This document shows, piece by piece, positions 17,916 through 26,594 of a stretch of 64,000 nucleotides of DNA (its first letter is position 1; each line of letters opens with the position of its first letter). The notes below the pieces were generated by a model. The model was not told where the DNA came from and ran no database searches. It was given only the letters and a program-made list of their open reading frames with translations. The position numbers and the translations under genes were made by a program. Source of the stretch: Desulfobacterales bacterium (GTDB lineage: Bacteria > Desulfobacterota > Desulfobacteria > Desulfobacterales > JARGFK01); assembly GCA_029211065.1 (NCBI GenBank), contig JARGFK010000007.1, positions 1 through 64,000 of the forward strand, given 5' to 3'.

Positions 17916-19022
17916 CTACTGCCTTAAACCCGCATCAGTATTTCTGCCCACCGGTTCAGGCGGGAGATTCGGCCGGATCAAAAAGTTCTGTTGTAGCGAC
18001 TTCACCACCTTGTCGATGTTTTCGATGCTTTCCCTGACCTCTTTGATTCCTTCAGCCGTTGATCGGGTAACTTTTGGGACGTCAAAACTTGCCGTTTCCA
18101 TGTTGTTCAGGATGACTTTGAATGCATCCAGATTTTCTTTGACCTCTTTCAGAATTGCCTTAAGCTGCGTTATATTCTCAACCAGGCCTTCCCCCGCCGC
18201 CTGGATCGTTACCAGGTTCTCCTGAACCTTATCCATTGCCCCGGGCGTCTTGGCGGCAGCCTCATTGATATGGTCAAGGATCTCATCGATCCGGGTCGCT
18301 TTCTGGGGCAGCGTTGCGGTGGTAATTTCAATATGATCGAGAATCGCGCCTACTTTGGTTAAATTTTCATGGATGCTGTTTATGAGCTGATTGGATTTTA
18401 ACAGCGAGCCGGCCGTTCCCTTGCCCGCCTGGAGCCCCCGGGCAATATTTTCAATATGGCCGATGGTGGTGGTGATGTCGTTGAGTATCCGGAAGAGGGG
18501 ACCCTCGGGCTGGCGAATGATGTGGGCCAGCTCTGAAAAATCCTGGACCGCCTGGACGACCAATTTGGCGGTTTTTTCCACTTCAAATTCTTCCAGAAGG
18601 TCCGTAAGGGATCTTCTGGGGGAGGAAGGGATCAGACCGCCTTCGGGGATCAGGGGCGCATCTTTGTTTTTGCCGGGCTTGATGGAAAGATATTCGGAGC
18701 CGATAAAGGTCGGACTGCCCACGGTCGCCACGGCGCCGGTCCGGATCCTGGGGGCGTATTCTTCCAAAATCAACAACTCCACCCGGACCCGGTCGCCCAG
18801 GAGTGAAATATTTTTAATTTTGCCGATGTTGGTTTCCAGCAGTTTTACCGCGGTATCTTGCTGCAGGTTATAACTTTCGTCAAAGGTGGTATAATAGGGG
18901 ACATATTTTTTAAACCAATCCTTGCCCCTTCCGATAATGACCAGTGTGGTGACAAGAAGCAGGACGCTGCAGATCACGAAAACACCCGCAACCCTCTCTT
19001 TGCTGCTGTATTTCAGTTCCAT
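17916..19022 (-). CDS. mlaD: MCE-family lipid transport protein (MlaD-like)
   Basis: A 368-residue MlaD/MCE protein: an N-terminal membrane anchor (VAGVFVICSVLLLVTTLVII) followed by an MCE domain (about 40-120, YYTTFDESYNLQQDTAVKLL to GSEYLSIKPG). A long helical tail follows that is predicted to form a coiled-coil tunnel. Such proteins pass phospholipids or other lipids between the membranes. It stands third in the mlaE-mlaF-mlaD order. It is longer than E. coli MlaD (183) because of the helical extension, in the manner of PqiB/Yrb-type variants. The helical tail contains repeated Ile/Thr-rich heptads. Confidence 0.88.
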   Translation of the reverse strand: MELKYSSKERVAGVFVICSVLLLVTTLVIIGRGKDWFKKYVPYYTTFDESYNLQQDTAVKLLETNIGKIKNISLLGDRVRVELLILEEYAPRIRTGAVATVGSPTFIGSEYLSIKPGKNKDAPLIPEGGLIPSSPRRSLTDLLEEFEVEKTAKLVVQAVQDFSELAHIIRQPEGPLFRILNDITTTIGHIENIARGLQAGKGTAGSLLKSNQLINSIHENLTKVGAILDHIEITTATLPQKATRIDEILDHINEAAAKTPGAMDKVQENLVTIQAAGEGLVENITQLKAILKEVKENLDAFKVILNNMETASFDVPKVTRSTAEGIKEVRESIENIDKVVKSLQQNFLIRPNLPPEPVGRNTDAGLRQ

Positions 19023-19046
19023 GTGTTTTAACCGATCCTGGATACG

Positions 19047-19718
19047 CTATTGAGAAAGCAATGTTAAACGGCCTTTGGATATTTTTATCTTTTTATTGGA
19101 AAATGATTTTATAAAAGCCCTATCGGACGAATAAAACACCACCGGCAGGTTTCGCCGGGTCATGCCCCTTATATTGTCCATAAAAAGGCTGAACTTGGTA
19201 TGGTCGATGAAATCTTCCGGACGTTCCAGCACCAGCACATCCGGATATTTGGACAGCTCCCGGATGGTTATGGTGTTTTTTATGTCCTGGGGGTGCAGTT
19301 CTCCGGGGCGCCGTTCAAGTTTGTCAAATATATCGAATTTGCGGCACAATTGGGCCGCATGGTCATCCAGGGTTAACAATAGGGAATCTTCATGAAAGTA
19401 TCGCATGAAGAGCAAGTTTTCACGTAACGTACGGTTGCTGATTAAGGCGGCATCCGAAGCAATATATCCTATTCGTCTCTTGCAGGAAAGCGAGCTGCGG
19501 TAGTCGGACAAATCAATTTTCACATCGTTAAAACAGTATGTCCCTTTCCGGGGCGATACAAGGGTGGCGAGTGCTTTTAAAAAAAGGGCTGCATCATCAA
19601 TAGAATCGGTCTCGATTGAACAGCCGTCGCCGCTGGAAAGCGAAAAACTGAAATCATTTAAGCCGTTTCCGGCGCCTTCCGGTTCAAGGGTATAATCCGT
19701 CAATTCAATTATCGGCAT
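19047..19718 (-). CDS. Degenerate ABC ATPase of an Mla-type transporter
   Basis: It occupies the MlaF position between permease and MCE protein. From MPIIELTDYTLEPEGAG it has 223 residues and keeps the ABC fold outline (RRIGYIASDAALISNRTLRE at the Q-loop region; YPDVLVLERPEDFIDH at the Walker B region). The Walker A P-loop is absent (SIETDSIDDAALF in its place), the LSGGQ signature is gone (PGELHPQDIKN), and the Walker B/catalytic pair DE is ER. It therefore should not hydrolyse ATP. An earlier ATG (19784) lies inside mlaE, and the start at 19718 fits better. Confidence 0.7.
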   Translation of the reverse strand: MPIIELTDYTLEPEGAGNGLNDFSFSLSSGDGCSIETDSIDDAALFLKALATLVSPRKGTYCFNDVKIDLSDYRSSLSCKRRIGYIASDAALISNRTLRENLLFMRYFHEDSLLLTLDDHAAQLCRKFDIFDKLERRPGELHPQDIKNTITIRELSKYPDVLVLERPEDFIDHTKFSLFMDNIRGMTRRNLPVVFYSSDRAFIKSFSNKKIKISKGRLTLLSQ

Positions 19719-19726
19719 ATCATTTT

Positions 19727-20503
19727 TCACAGGTAAAATAAAACCGAAATAATGACATCTATGACCAAACAGCTGAAAAAGCATTCTATGGCCACTTTTG
19801 AAGTTTGCGCCGGAATTCCCGTTATCTTCATGTCGGGTTTAAACCCGTGGTAGAGACATATAACGGTAATGGATAGCCCGAAGAGAAGCGCTTTGATAAT
19901 CCCCACCAGGATGTCGGTGAATGTAATCGCCGCCTCGATTTGTCCAAAGAGATTTTTTATGGGAATATAAGTGAAAATCCACACTATCAGATATCCGCCG
20001 ATCACGGCCACCAGGTTAAAGATAACAAAAAGACAAAGAATGGCGGCCGTTATCCCCACGAGTCTGGGAAGACAAATAATTCGCAGGGGGTCGATGCCGG
20101 CCATCTCAATGGCTTCCATTTCATGAAATACCTGCATGTAGCCGATTTCGATGCTGACGGCGGTGGCGGTTCTTAATATGACAACCAGCGCCGTTACAAG
20201 GGGGCCGATTTCGCGGACGACCAGTAAAACCATTATTTTGCCGAGATCATACTGGGCTGAAACCTTGGCAAACTGGACGATCAGCATGCTGCCGATGAGC
20301 AGTGCAACGGGTATGATGACGTAAAGCGCCTGATAGGCCGTAAAGTATATTTGTTCGAGGGTGAACTTTTTTAACATCGCCCGGCCGGTTGGGGGTCGAT
20401 GGAAAATCAGCTTTAAAATACTGTAAATAAAAGCGAACAAATCAAGCATATGATCGACGGCTGCCAGGGTCCGCCGTCCGATGTGACCGGCCAGTTGATT
20501 CAT
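19727..20503 (-). CDS. mlaE: Mla-type lipid ABC transporter permease (MlaE-like)
   Basis: An inner-membrane permease of about 258 residues from MNQLAGHIGRRTLAAVD. It has the MlaE family features LEQIYFTAYQALYVIIPVAL, LVVREIGPLVTALVVILRT (the conserved EIGP motif) and EMEAIEMAGIDPLRIICLPR. The frame is open to 20698, but the upstream 65 residues are not family-like. It forms the core of a lipid transporter with the degenerate ATPase and MlaD. It is the first gene of the operon; no strong ribosome site is visible. Confidence 0.9.
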   Translation of the reverse strand: MNQLAGHIGRRTLAAVDHMLDLFAFIYSILKLIFHRPPTGRAMLKKFTLEQIYFTAYQALYVIIPVALLIGSMLIVQFAKVSAQYDLGKIMVLLVVREIGPLVTALVVILRTATAVSIEIGYMQVFHEMEAIEMAGIDPLRIICLPRLVGITAAILCLFVIFNLVAVIGGYLIVWIFTYIPIKNLFGQIEAAITFTDILVGIIKALLFGLSITVICLYHGFKPDMKITGIPAQTSKVAIECFFSCLVIDVIISVLFYL

Positions 20504-20800
20504 GGGTAATCTGTCGTCTCGTTCACGCAGCAGGCGTGGTTGTGTAAATCCTAAATCAGGTAGTTGACAATTAAAAACTCTTACAATATAAGAGGGAGAA
20601 AGATCAACAAAATTAAATAAATACCTGTTTTTCTCAAAGAGCGTCTTCTCCTCCTGAGATTTTTTTATTGTTCTTAAAAATAATGCAGCAACTCTCAATG
20701 GGGGTCTGTATCGCGGTCCGTGAGGGTTGTTGTGTTTTTACCGGTAATGAATTTAGGCCGACGGTCTGGGTGAATCTGTTTTCCGGAAAACGGTATTTTT

Positions 20801-23044
20801 ATGAAGATCAGTAAAAAACTCCACCCGTTTATGCTGACGATGCTGGCCGTTATGGCAGGGATCGGTGCGTATTTGTTCGGAATTCCTTTTCTCGACGTGA
20901 TGGAGCTTAAAACCATTGACTTGCGGTTTGAATCCCGGGGAAGCAAAGTTCCCGGTCCGGAGGTAGTGCTGGCAGTCATCGACGAGAAAAGCATCGCCCG
21001 GGAAGGCAAATGGATCTGGCCCCGTTCGAAAATAGCGGAACTTGTCAATCGGCTATCCGCTTACGGTGCAAAAGTGGTGGCTTTTGACATCGGTTTTCTG
21101 GAGCCCGATGAAAATGCCGGCGGGCGGGTCATCGAGCAAATCATTGAAAAAATCAACACAAGCGGCGGGCAAAATCAGGCGATTCAGAATTACTTGAAAA
21201 AATTAAAATCTGAATCGGATAATGACCGCCGCCTGGCGGATGCGATCCGAAACTCAAGCGCAAAGGTGGTGCTGGGATATTTCTTCCAGATGGCCCCCCA
21301 CGGGTCAGACCAGTTGTCGGCGGAAGAATATCATCGGCACCAGGAAAACGTCAAAGGCTCCCGGTACCAATTTGTTCGGTTTAAGTCTGACAATGCCCGC
21401 AAGGTCAAATTGATGGAGCCGGCGTTGCCGCAATCAAACATTACGGCCATTTCAGAGGCAACGGATTATGCCGGTTTTTTTAATATGGAAGCGGATCGGG
21501 ACGGCGTTGTCCGGTGGATTCCAGCGGTTTTTAAATACAAAGACACCCTTTATGCCCCGCTGGCGGTGATGGCCGCCGGGGCTTTTCTGGACAGTCCGCC
21601 GTCCCTTCAAGTGGCTGATTACGGGATTGAATCCTTGCAGGTGGATCGGATTTCCATTCCCGTCGACGAACTTGGGCGCATCATGATAAATTATCGCGGC
21701 GGCGCTAAGACCTATCCGCATATTTCAGTTACCGACATCCTTAACGGAAATGTCGCCGAGGCGGATTTAAGGGATAAAATCGTCATCGTCGGCGCCACGG
21801 CCGTGGGAATTTATGATTTAAGGGTAACGCCTTTTTCCAGTGTTTACCCCGGAGTTGAGATTCACGCCAATATCATCGATAATATCCTGTCAAAAAATTT
21901 TTTGTACCAACCCTCATGGGCGGCTGTGTTCGATATTTTTGGAATCATAGCGACCGGATTAATATTGGGCTTTATTTTGCCGCGTACGGGTGTTTTTACA
22001 GGTATTCTGTCCAGCTTAATGGTCTTTGCCGGGTATATCTTTGTGTGCCAGTTGTTTTTCACGCAAAAGGGATTCATCCTCAACCTGGTATATCCCCTGG
22101 CCGTTCTGTTGATGGTGTATGTCATTATTACGGCATACAAATATTTGGTTGAATCCCGGCAAAAGCGGTTTATTAAAGATGCTTTTTCCACTTATCTGGC
22201 CCCCTCGGTGGTCAAGCAGCTGATCGATTCACCGGAAAAGCTGGTGCTGGGGGGCGAGAAGCGTGTCATTACCGCTTTTTTTTCAGACGTCCAGGGCTTT
22301 ACCAGTATTTCGGAAAAGCTGAGCCCTGAAAAGCTGGTTGAAATTTTAAATGAATTCTTGACGGAGATGACCGATATCATCCTGAAAGATGAAGGAACGG
22401 TGGACAAATTCGAAGGGGATGCCATTATTGCATTTTTTGGCGCGCCCAACGAACTTGAAAATCATGCGGCAACGGCCTGTGCCGCCTCCATCGAAATGCA
22501 AAAAAAGCTGGCCAAGCTCCGGGCAAAGTGGAAGGCGGAAGGAAAGTCCGAACTCATGATGCGGATCGGTCTTTGCAGCGGCGCGGCCGTCGTCGGCAAT
22601 ATGGGCTCCAAAAATCGCATGGATTATACCATGATGGGCGATACGGTGAATACCGCCGCCCGCCTGGAGGGCGTCAACAAGGTCTATGGCACCTACACGC
22701 TGGTCAGTGATACGACTTGTCATGCGGCCGGCCAAAATTTTATATTCAGGGAAATCGACAAAATCAATGTTGTCGGGAAAAAAGAACCGATCACCATTTA
22801 TCAGCTGTTGGGCTATGCGGGCGAAAGCGATGAGCGCATGGATAAGGTGCGCGATTTTTATGCACGCGGTCTTAAAGCCTATCAATCCCGGGAATGGGAA
22901 CAGGCCATCGGTTTTTTTAATGAGGTTTTGAAAATTGCCCCCGAAGACGGCCCCAGTCTGAGCTTGCGGGGTCGCTGTCAGACGTTGCATGAAAATCCTC
23001 CGGGGAAAGACTGGAACGGCGCTTTTGTTATCAAACACAAATAA
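20801..23044 (+). CDS. CHASE2-domain adenylate cyclase with C-terminal TPR
   Basis: A 747-residue class III nucleotide cyclase. After an N-terminal membrane segment comes a periplasmic CHASE2 sensor (about 35-370; LDVMELKTIDLRFESRG, VVLAVIDEKSI, VVAFDIGFLEPDE). Then there are about three membrane segments (370-450) and the catalytic domain (about 480-650). Both metal Asp motifs are present (FFSDVQGFTS; KFEGDAIIAFFGAP), with Lys for adenine, DYTMMGDTVNTAARLEG with the base-specifying Asp, and the N-x3-R motif. It looks fully active as an adenylate cyclase. A TPR-like tail (about 690-725) follows. It heads the plus-strand envelope cluster; such cyclases are often near FecR proteins, as here (34539). 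Confidence 0.92.
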   Translation: MKISKKLHPFMLTMLAVMAGIGAYLFGIPFLDVMELKTIDLRFESRGSKVPGPEVVLAVIDEKSIAREGKWIWPRSKIAELVNRLSAYGAKVVAFDIGFLEPDENAGGRVIEQIIEKINTSGGQNQAIQNYLKKLKSESDNDRRLADAIRNSSAKVVLGYFFQMAPHGSDQLSAEEYHRHQENVKGSRYQFVRFKSDNARKVKLMEPALPQSNITAISEATDYAGFFNMEADRDGVVRWIPAVFKYKDTLYAPLAVMAAGAFLDSPPSLQVADYGIESLQVDRISIPVDELGRIMINYRGGAKTYPHISVTDILNGNVAEADLRDKIVIVGATAVGIYDLRVTPFSSVYPGVEIHANIIDNILSKNFLYQPSWAAVFDIFGIIATGLILGFILPRTGVFTGILSSLMVFAGYIFVCQLFFTQKGFILNLVYPLAVLLMVYVIITAYKYLVESRQKRFIKDAFSTYLAPSVVKQLIDSPEKLVLGGEKRVITAFFSDVQGFTSISEKLSPEKLVEILNEFLTEMTDIILKDEGTVDKFEGDAIIAFFGAPNELENHAATACAASIEMQKKLAKLRAKWKAEGKSELMMRIGLCSGAAVVGNMGSKNRMDYTMMGDTVNTAARLEGVNKVYGTYTLVSDTTCHAAGQNFIFREIDKINVVGKKEPITIYQLLGYAGESDERMDKVRDFYARGLKAYQSREWEQAIGFFNEVLKIAPEDGPSLSLRGRCQTLHENPPGKDWNGAFVIKHK

Positions 23045-23484
23045 AGTAATCCCTGCCGCAATAGAATTTTGTATCTGTTGCACTTTGGTCGTTCAAATTT
23101 TAAACCCAGACTCCGGCGTTCGGGCAAAATTGCCGAAACCTACATTTATTGATGGAAAATTCGCATAAAACGGAGCTGTTTTTGAGATTATTTGTCGCAT
23201 AAAACGAGTTCAATCATGTATTAATTAATGGTGTTTTTAAAGATTTTAAAATGTTTGCAAATAATATATTATAATCAATTCAAACGGATTAACTGGTTTA
23301 AGGACCGGCTCGGTTTTTTGCAGTTCTGCTTTAAAAGTATATTTTTTAAAATACAGGGCTTGGCATGAAATATGAATAAATAATCGATCTGCTCAGGTAG
23401 GGTTAATGCAGAAGGGCCGAAAATATTCATGGGAAATCGATCACCTGGTGGGGGTCATTATCAGCAAAGAGAGAAAATAAGCGG
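23045..23484 (+). promoter_or_regulatory. AT-rich regulatory region before the envelope cluster
   Basis: No gene is seen in these 440 bases. Two direct copies of TCGCATAAAACG occur at 23161-23172 and 23195-23206, 34 bases apart, close to three helical turns. An AT-rich stretch follows with a perfect -10-like TATAAT at 23270-23275, but no good -35 at 16-18 bases. This suggests an activator-dependent promoter feeding the genes from 23485 on. Confidence 0.4.
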
Positions 23485-24558
23485 ATGCTGAAAAAAACAG
23501 TTTTGATCATAACGACGCTGGTTTGCTTTTTCCCGACCGCCTTGCCGGCCGGGGAGCGGGTTACCGCAAAGGGGATGAGTTTTTTTGAGGCCGGACGCGA
23601 GGTCGTTGCCCGCGAGAAGGCCATGGACGAGGCCAAGCGGGCTGCCATTGAGCAGGCTGTCGGTACGATGGTTGAATCCAGGACGGTGGTGGAGGATTTT
23701 CAGGTCGTTAAAGACCAAATCTTCAGCCGCACCACCGGGTATCTCAAGAACCTGAATGTCCTGGAAGAAAAAAAATCGGATCTCGGCACCTATGAGGTGA
23801 CGATTCATGCGGAGGTCGAAATAGCAGACCTGGTAAGCGATCTGGACCGGTTTAACAAAATTATAGGCTGGCAGAAAAACCCCCGGATTGCCATTGTCAT
23901 CGAACCGAAGCCGGCAAATGAATATCTTGCCGCCGCCCAGAAAACGGTCGGCCTGCTGACAACCAAATTAAAGGACGACGGCTTCAAGGTATTTAAGTAT
24001 TCCGGACCAAGTGATATTCAAATGGGATTGCTGGTGAGCCTCAACCTAGAACTGAGCTCGAAAGGGACAAAATTTCAGGACCTCGACCTGACCTTGAACG
24101 AAGTCAGCCTCAGTGCCAATATCTATCGGCCCGGCGACGGCGAAATTGTCGCCGCTGCCAGCGCCGTCAAATCGCTTCCCGGTGAAAACCGGCTGCAGGC
24201 GCTGGACAAAGGCGCCCGGTTCTGTGTGGACAACATCTGGAGGGATCTGCGCCGAAAACTGACGGCAACCTGGGAAAAAGAACTATACAGCGAGCGGGAA
24301 GTCTATTTGATCGTCAAAAATATTTCTTCCCACGCCGGGGCTGAAGAAACAGCCTTTATTTTTAAATCGGACGTCAGCGGCGTTCTGGATAGCGGACTGA
24401 TCACGTATCGCGACCAAACGGCCGAGTTCGGCATAAAGTATCGGGGCTGGCCGGAGCAGCTGTTAAATGAACTGCAGATGTCTTATTTTAAAAATAAATA
24501 TTTTGACGCCGACCTTGAAGCGATCAGCGGGAATAAAATCCTAATCAGAATAAAATAA
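23485..24558 (+). CDS. Exported FlgT-like protein
   Basis: A 357-residue protein with a signal peptide (TVLIITTLVCFFPTALPAG). The N-terminal domain (about 25-115) has the FlgT/LPP20-type helix rich in Ala and Arg (REKAMDEAKRAAIEQAVG, MVESRTVVEDF, VTIHAEVEIADL). This is the alpha-beta domain found in FlgT of polar flagella and in related outer-membrane proteins. The middle resembles a CsgG/FlgT-like binding fold (RIAIVIEPKPANEYLA). The C-terminal part is unassigned. It should be periplasmic or associated with the outer membrane. It is the first of the exported series; no flagellar genes are nearby. Confidence 0.75.
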   Translation: MLKKTVLIITTLVCFFPTALPAGERVTAKGMSFFEAGREVVAREKAMDEAKRAAIEQAVGTMVESRTVVEDFQVVKDQIFSRTTGYLKNLNVLEEKKSDLGTYEVTIHAEVEIADLVSDLDRFNKIIGWQKNPRIAIVIEPKPANEYLAAAQKTVGLLTTKLKDDGFKVFKYSGPSDIQMGLLVSLNLELSSKGTKFQDLDLTLNEVSLSANIYRPGDGEIVAAASAVKSLPGENRLQALDKGARFCVDNIWRDLRRKLTATWEKELYSEREVYLIVKNISSHAGAEETAFIFKSDVSGVLDSGLITYRDQTAEFGIKYRGWPEQLLNELQMSYFKNKYFDADLEAISGNKILIRIK

Positions 24559-24581
24559 TATGTTGCAGCAGGAGGGGAGTT

Positions 24582-26591
24582 ATGTCTCAAAAAAGATATT
24601 TTCGTATCGGAACCGCCCTGTTCATGGCGCTTTTCCTTTACGCCTGTGCCGCGGGTCAAAAACAGTATGATATCGGAACGCAGCTGGGACAGGCCGGCAA
24701 GTACAAGGAAGCCATTGCCTATTTAAAGCAGGCCATTGAACTGGAGCCCGGCAACACCGCCTATCAGAAGGCCCTGGCCGATCTCATCGACAGCCATGTC
24801 AATAAATTTGTCGCCCAGGGGACGCAGGCTTTGAATTCCGAGTCGCCGGTGACATTGACGGCCATTAACCGGGCCATGGACCAACTGCAGCTGGCCAGGG
24901 AAATCGCCCCGGATTCTCCGGCCGTGACAGATCTTTCCGCAAAGATCGAAAGCCAGCAACAAGTTCTGCTGGAAGATATCCAAAAGCTTTATTCCCAGGC
25001 AAAGCAAAATACGGCCGCGCAGGAATGGGTCGAAGCCTATTTCAACCTGCAGCAGATCCAAAACAGATATCCCAATTATGAAGACTCCTTCCAACTCTTA
25101 AATGAAGTCGCCAATAAGGGATCAGAGGCGTTTTATCAAAAGGCCCAAGCCCTATTTGACCGGGAAGATTTTAAGGGGGCCGACGAGTACCTGCGTAAAG
25201 CGCTTTCGTTAAGGGGGGACAGCAGGCCCGCCCGGGAAATGCAGGCGCTTATCCGGGAGCGTAACAACAAGGAATATTTTATCGGCCGGGCACGGGAGGC
25301 GATTACCGCGCAGAAATGGGATCGTGCCGTCGGCGCCTACGAGCGGGCGCTGGAATACGACCCGGAAAACAAAGACCTCCGGCAGCTGATTATACAGGTT
25401 CGCACCAAAGCCGGGGAATTCAATATTCGTAAATCCAAGGAGTTAATGGATCAGGGCTGGCTGCTGCAGGCTTTTGAAGCATACGCGTCGGCCGTCCGCA
25501 ACATCGATGACCCCAAAGACTTTAAGCTGAACAGCCTGCTCAAGGACCTGACGGACCGGGCCGTTTATGCGGCTGAGCAGTTCAAAGAGCAAAACCGTTT
25601 CGGTGCAGCCTGGTTCTGGTTTGAAAAAATAAGAAATGTCGATCCCCAGTACAAGGACATTTTCTTTTTGACCCAGGCGATGGAGGATCAGATCAAGCAG
25701 CGGGTCCAGAAATCCATCGCGGTTTTTGATTTCAACAGCCCGACGGACAATAAAGATGCCGGCGTCATTGTTGCCAACAACCTGATTACAAACTTATTCA
25801 ATAACGCCAGCGGCGACATTAAAATCCTGGAAAGAGAAAATTTAAAATCCATTCTGGAAGAAATGAAACTGGGACAGATCGGCGTGGTTTCGGCAAACTC
25901 GGCCAAGGAGATGGGCCGGGTATACGGAATCGATGTCGCCATTATGGGTAGCGTGTTGTTGTATAAAGTGGATTCCTCCGTTTCCCAGGGAACCAAGTCG
26001 GTCCGTTATCAGATCGGAACCAAGATCGAAGACAACATTGAATACCTGAACTGGAAGGCCAAGCATCCGACCCCGAATGAAAAGCAGCTGGCCGAGGCGC
26101 CGCCGGCTAAAGTCACCGTCCCTGAGATTGCCGAAAAAGATTATCAGGTTTCCAATCACAAAAAAGTCGGATTTGTACAGCTGTCTTTTCGGATTGTGGA
26201 TGTTCGCACCGGCGAGAACATCCAGGTCCGGACCATCGAGAGCAAAAAAACCGTTCAAGATGAAACCAGCGCCGGACTGCCGGAGGCAAAAGTCAAGTTT
26301 GACCCCCTGGATATTCCGACGGATACGGAACTGCTTCAAAAAATGACGGATGAGGTGGTGTCGGAACTGGGAAGGGAAGCCTTGCGGCCGTTGAGCAATC
26401 TTGAGAAAACCTATTTCCAGGAAGGGGAGAAGCTTATCCGGCGCCGCGACAGGCTGGAGGCGGCTGAGAATTTCATAAATGCGGTTTTTGACGAAAGATT
26501 AAAACAGATTCAGGGATCTCCCATGACGCAACAAGCGTTGGAAAACCTGGATGATATTTTTCGGAATTATAAAATAGCCATTGGAGGGTGA
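24582..26591 (+). CDS. TPR lipoprotein with CsgG domain
   Basis: A 669-residue lipoprotein (lipobox LFLYAC, Cys near residue 22). Residues about 25-370 are TPR repeats (AGKYKEAIAYLKQAIELEPG; AQKWDRAVGAYERALEYDPE). Residues about 375-480 match CsgG-like domains (SIAVFDFNSPTDNKDAG; IKILERENLKSILEEMKLGQ; VYGIDVAIMGSVL), and the segment to about 600 continues it (VQLSFRIVDVRTGENI). CsgG forms the curli secretion pore, and related CsgG/TPR proteins act at the outer membrane. AGGAGGGGAG precedes the ATG, so expression may be strong. It lies 23 bases after the FlgT-like gene. Confidence 0.82.
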   Translation: MSQKRYFRIGTALFMALFLYACAAGQKQYDIGTQLGQAGKYKEAIAYLKQAIELEPGNTAYQKALADLIDSHVNKFVAQGTQALNSESPVTLTAINRAMDQLQLAREIAPDSPAVTDLSAKIESQQQVLLEDIQKLYSQAKQNTAAQEWVEAYFNLQQIQNRYPNYEDSFQLLNEVANKGSEAFYQKAQALFDREDFKGADEYLRKALSLRGDSRPAREMQALIRERNNKEYFIGRAREAITAQKWDRAVGAYERALEYDPENKDLRQLIIQVRTKAGEFNIRKSKELMDQGWLLQAFEAYASAVRNIDDPKDFKLNSLLKDLTDRAVYAAEQFKEQNRFGAAWFWFEKIRNVDPQYKDIFFLTQAMEDQIKQRVQKSIAVFDFNSPTDNKDAGVIVANNLITNLFNNASGDIKILERENLKSILEEMKLGQIGVVSANSAKEMGRVYGIDVAIMGSVLLYKVDSSVSQGTKSVRYQIGTKIEDNIEYLNWKAKHPTPNEKQLAEAPPAKVTVPEIAEKDYQVSNHKKVGFVQLSFRIVDVRTGENIQVRTIESKKTVQDETSAGLPEAKVKFDPLDIPTDTELLQKMTDEVVSELGREALRPLSNLEKTYFQEGEKLIRRRDRLEAAENFINAVFDERLKQIQGSPMTQQALENLDDIFRNYKIAIGG

Positions 26592-26594
26592 GCC

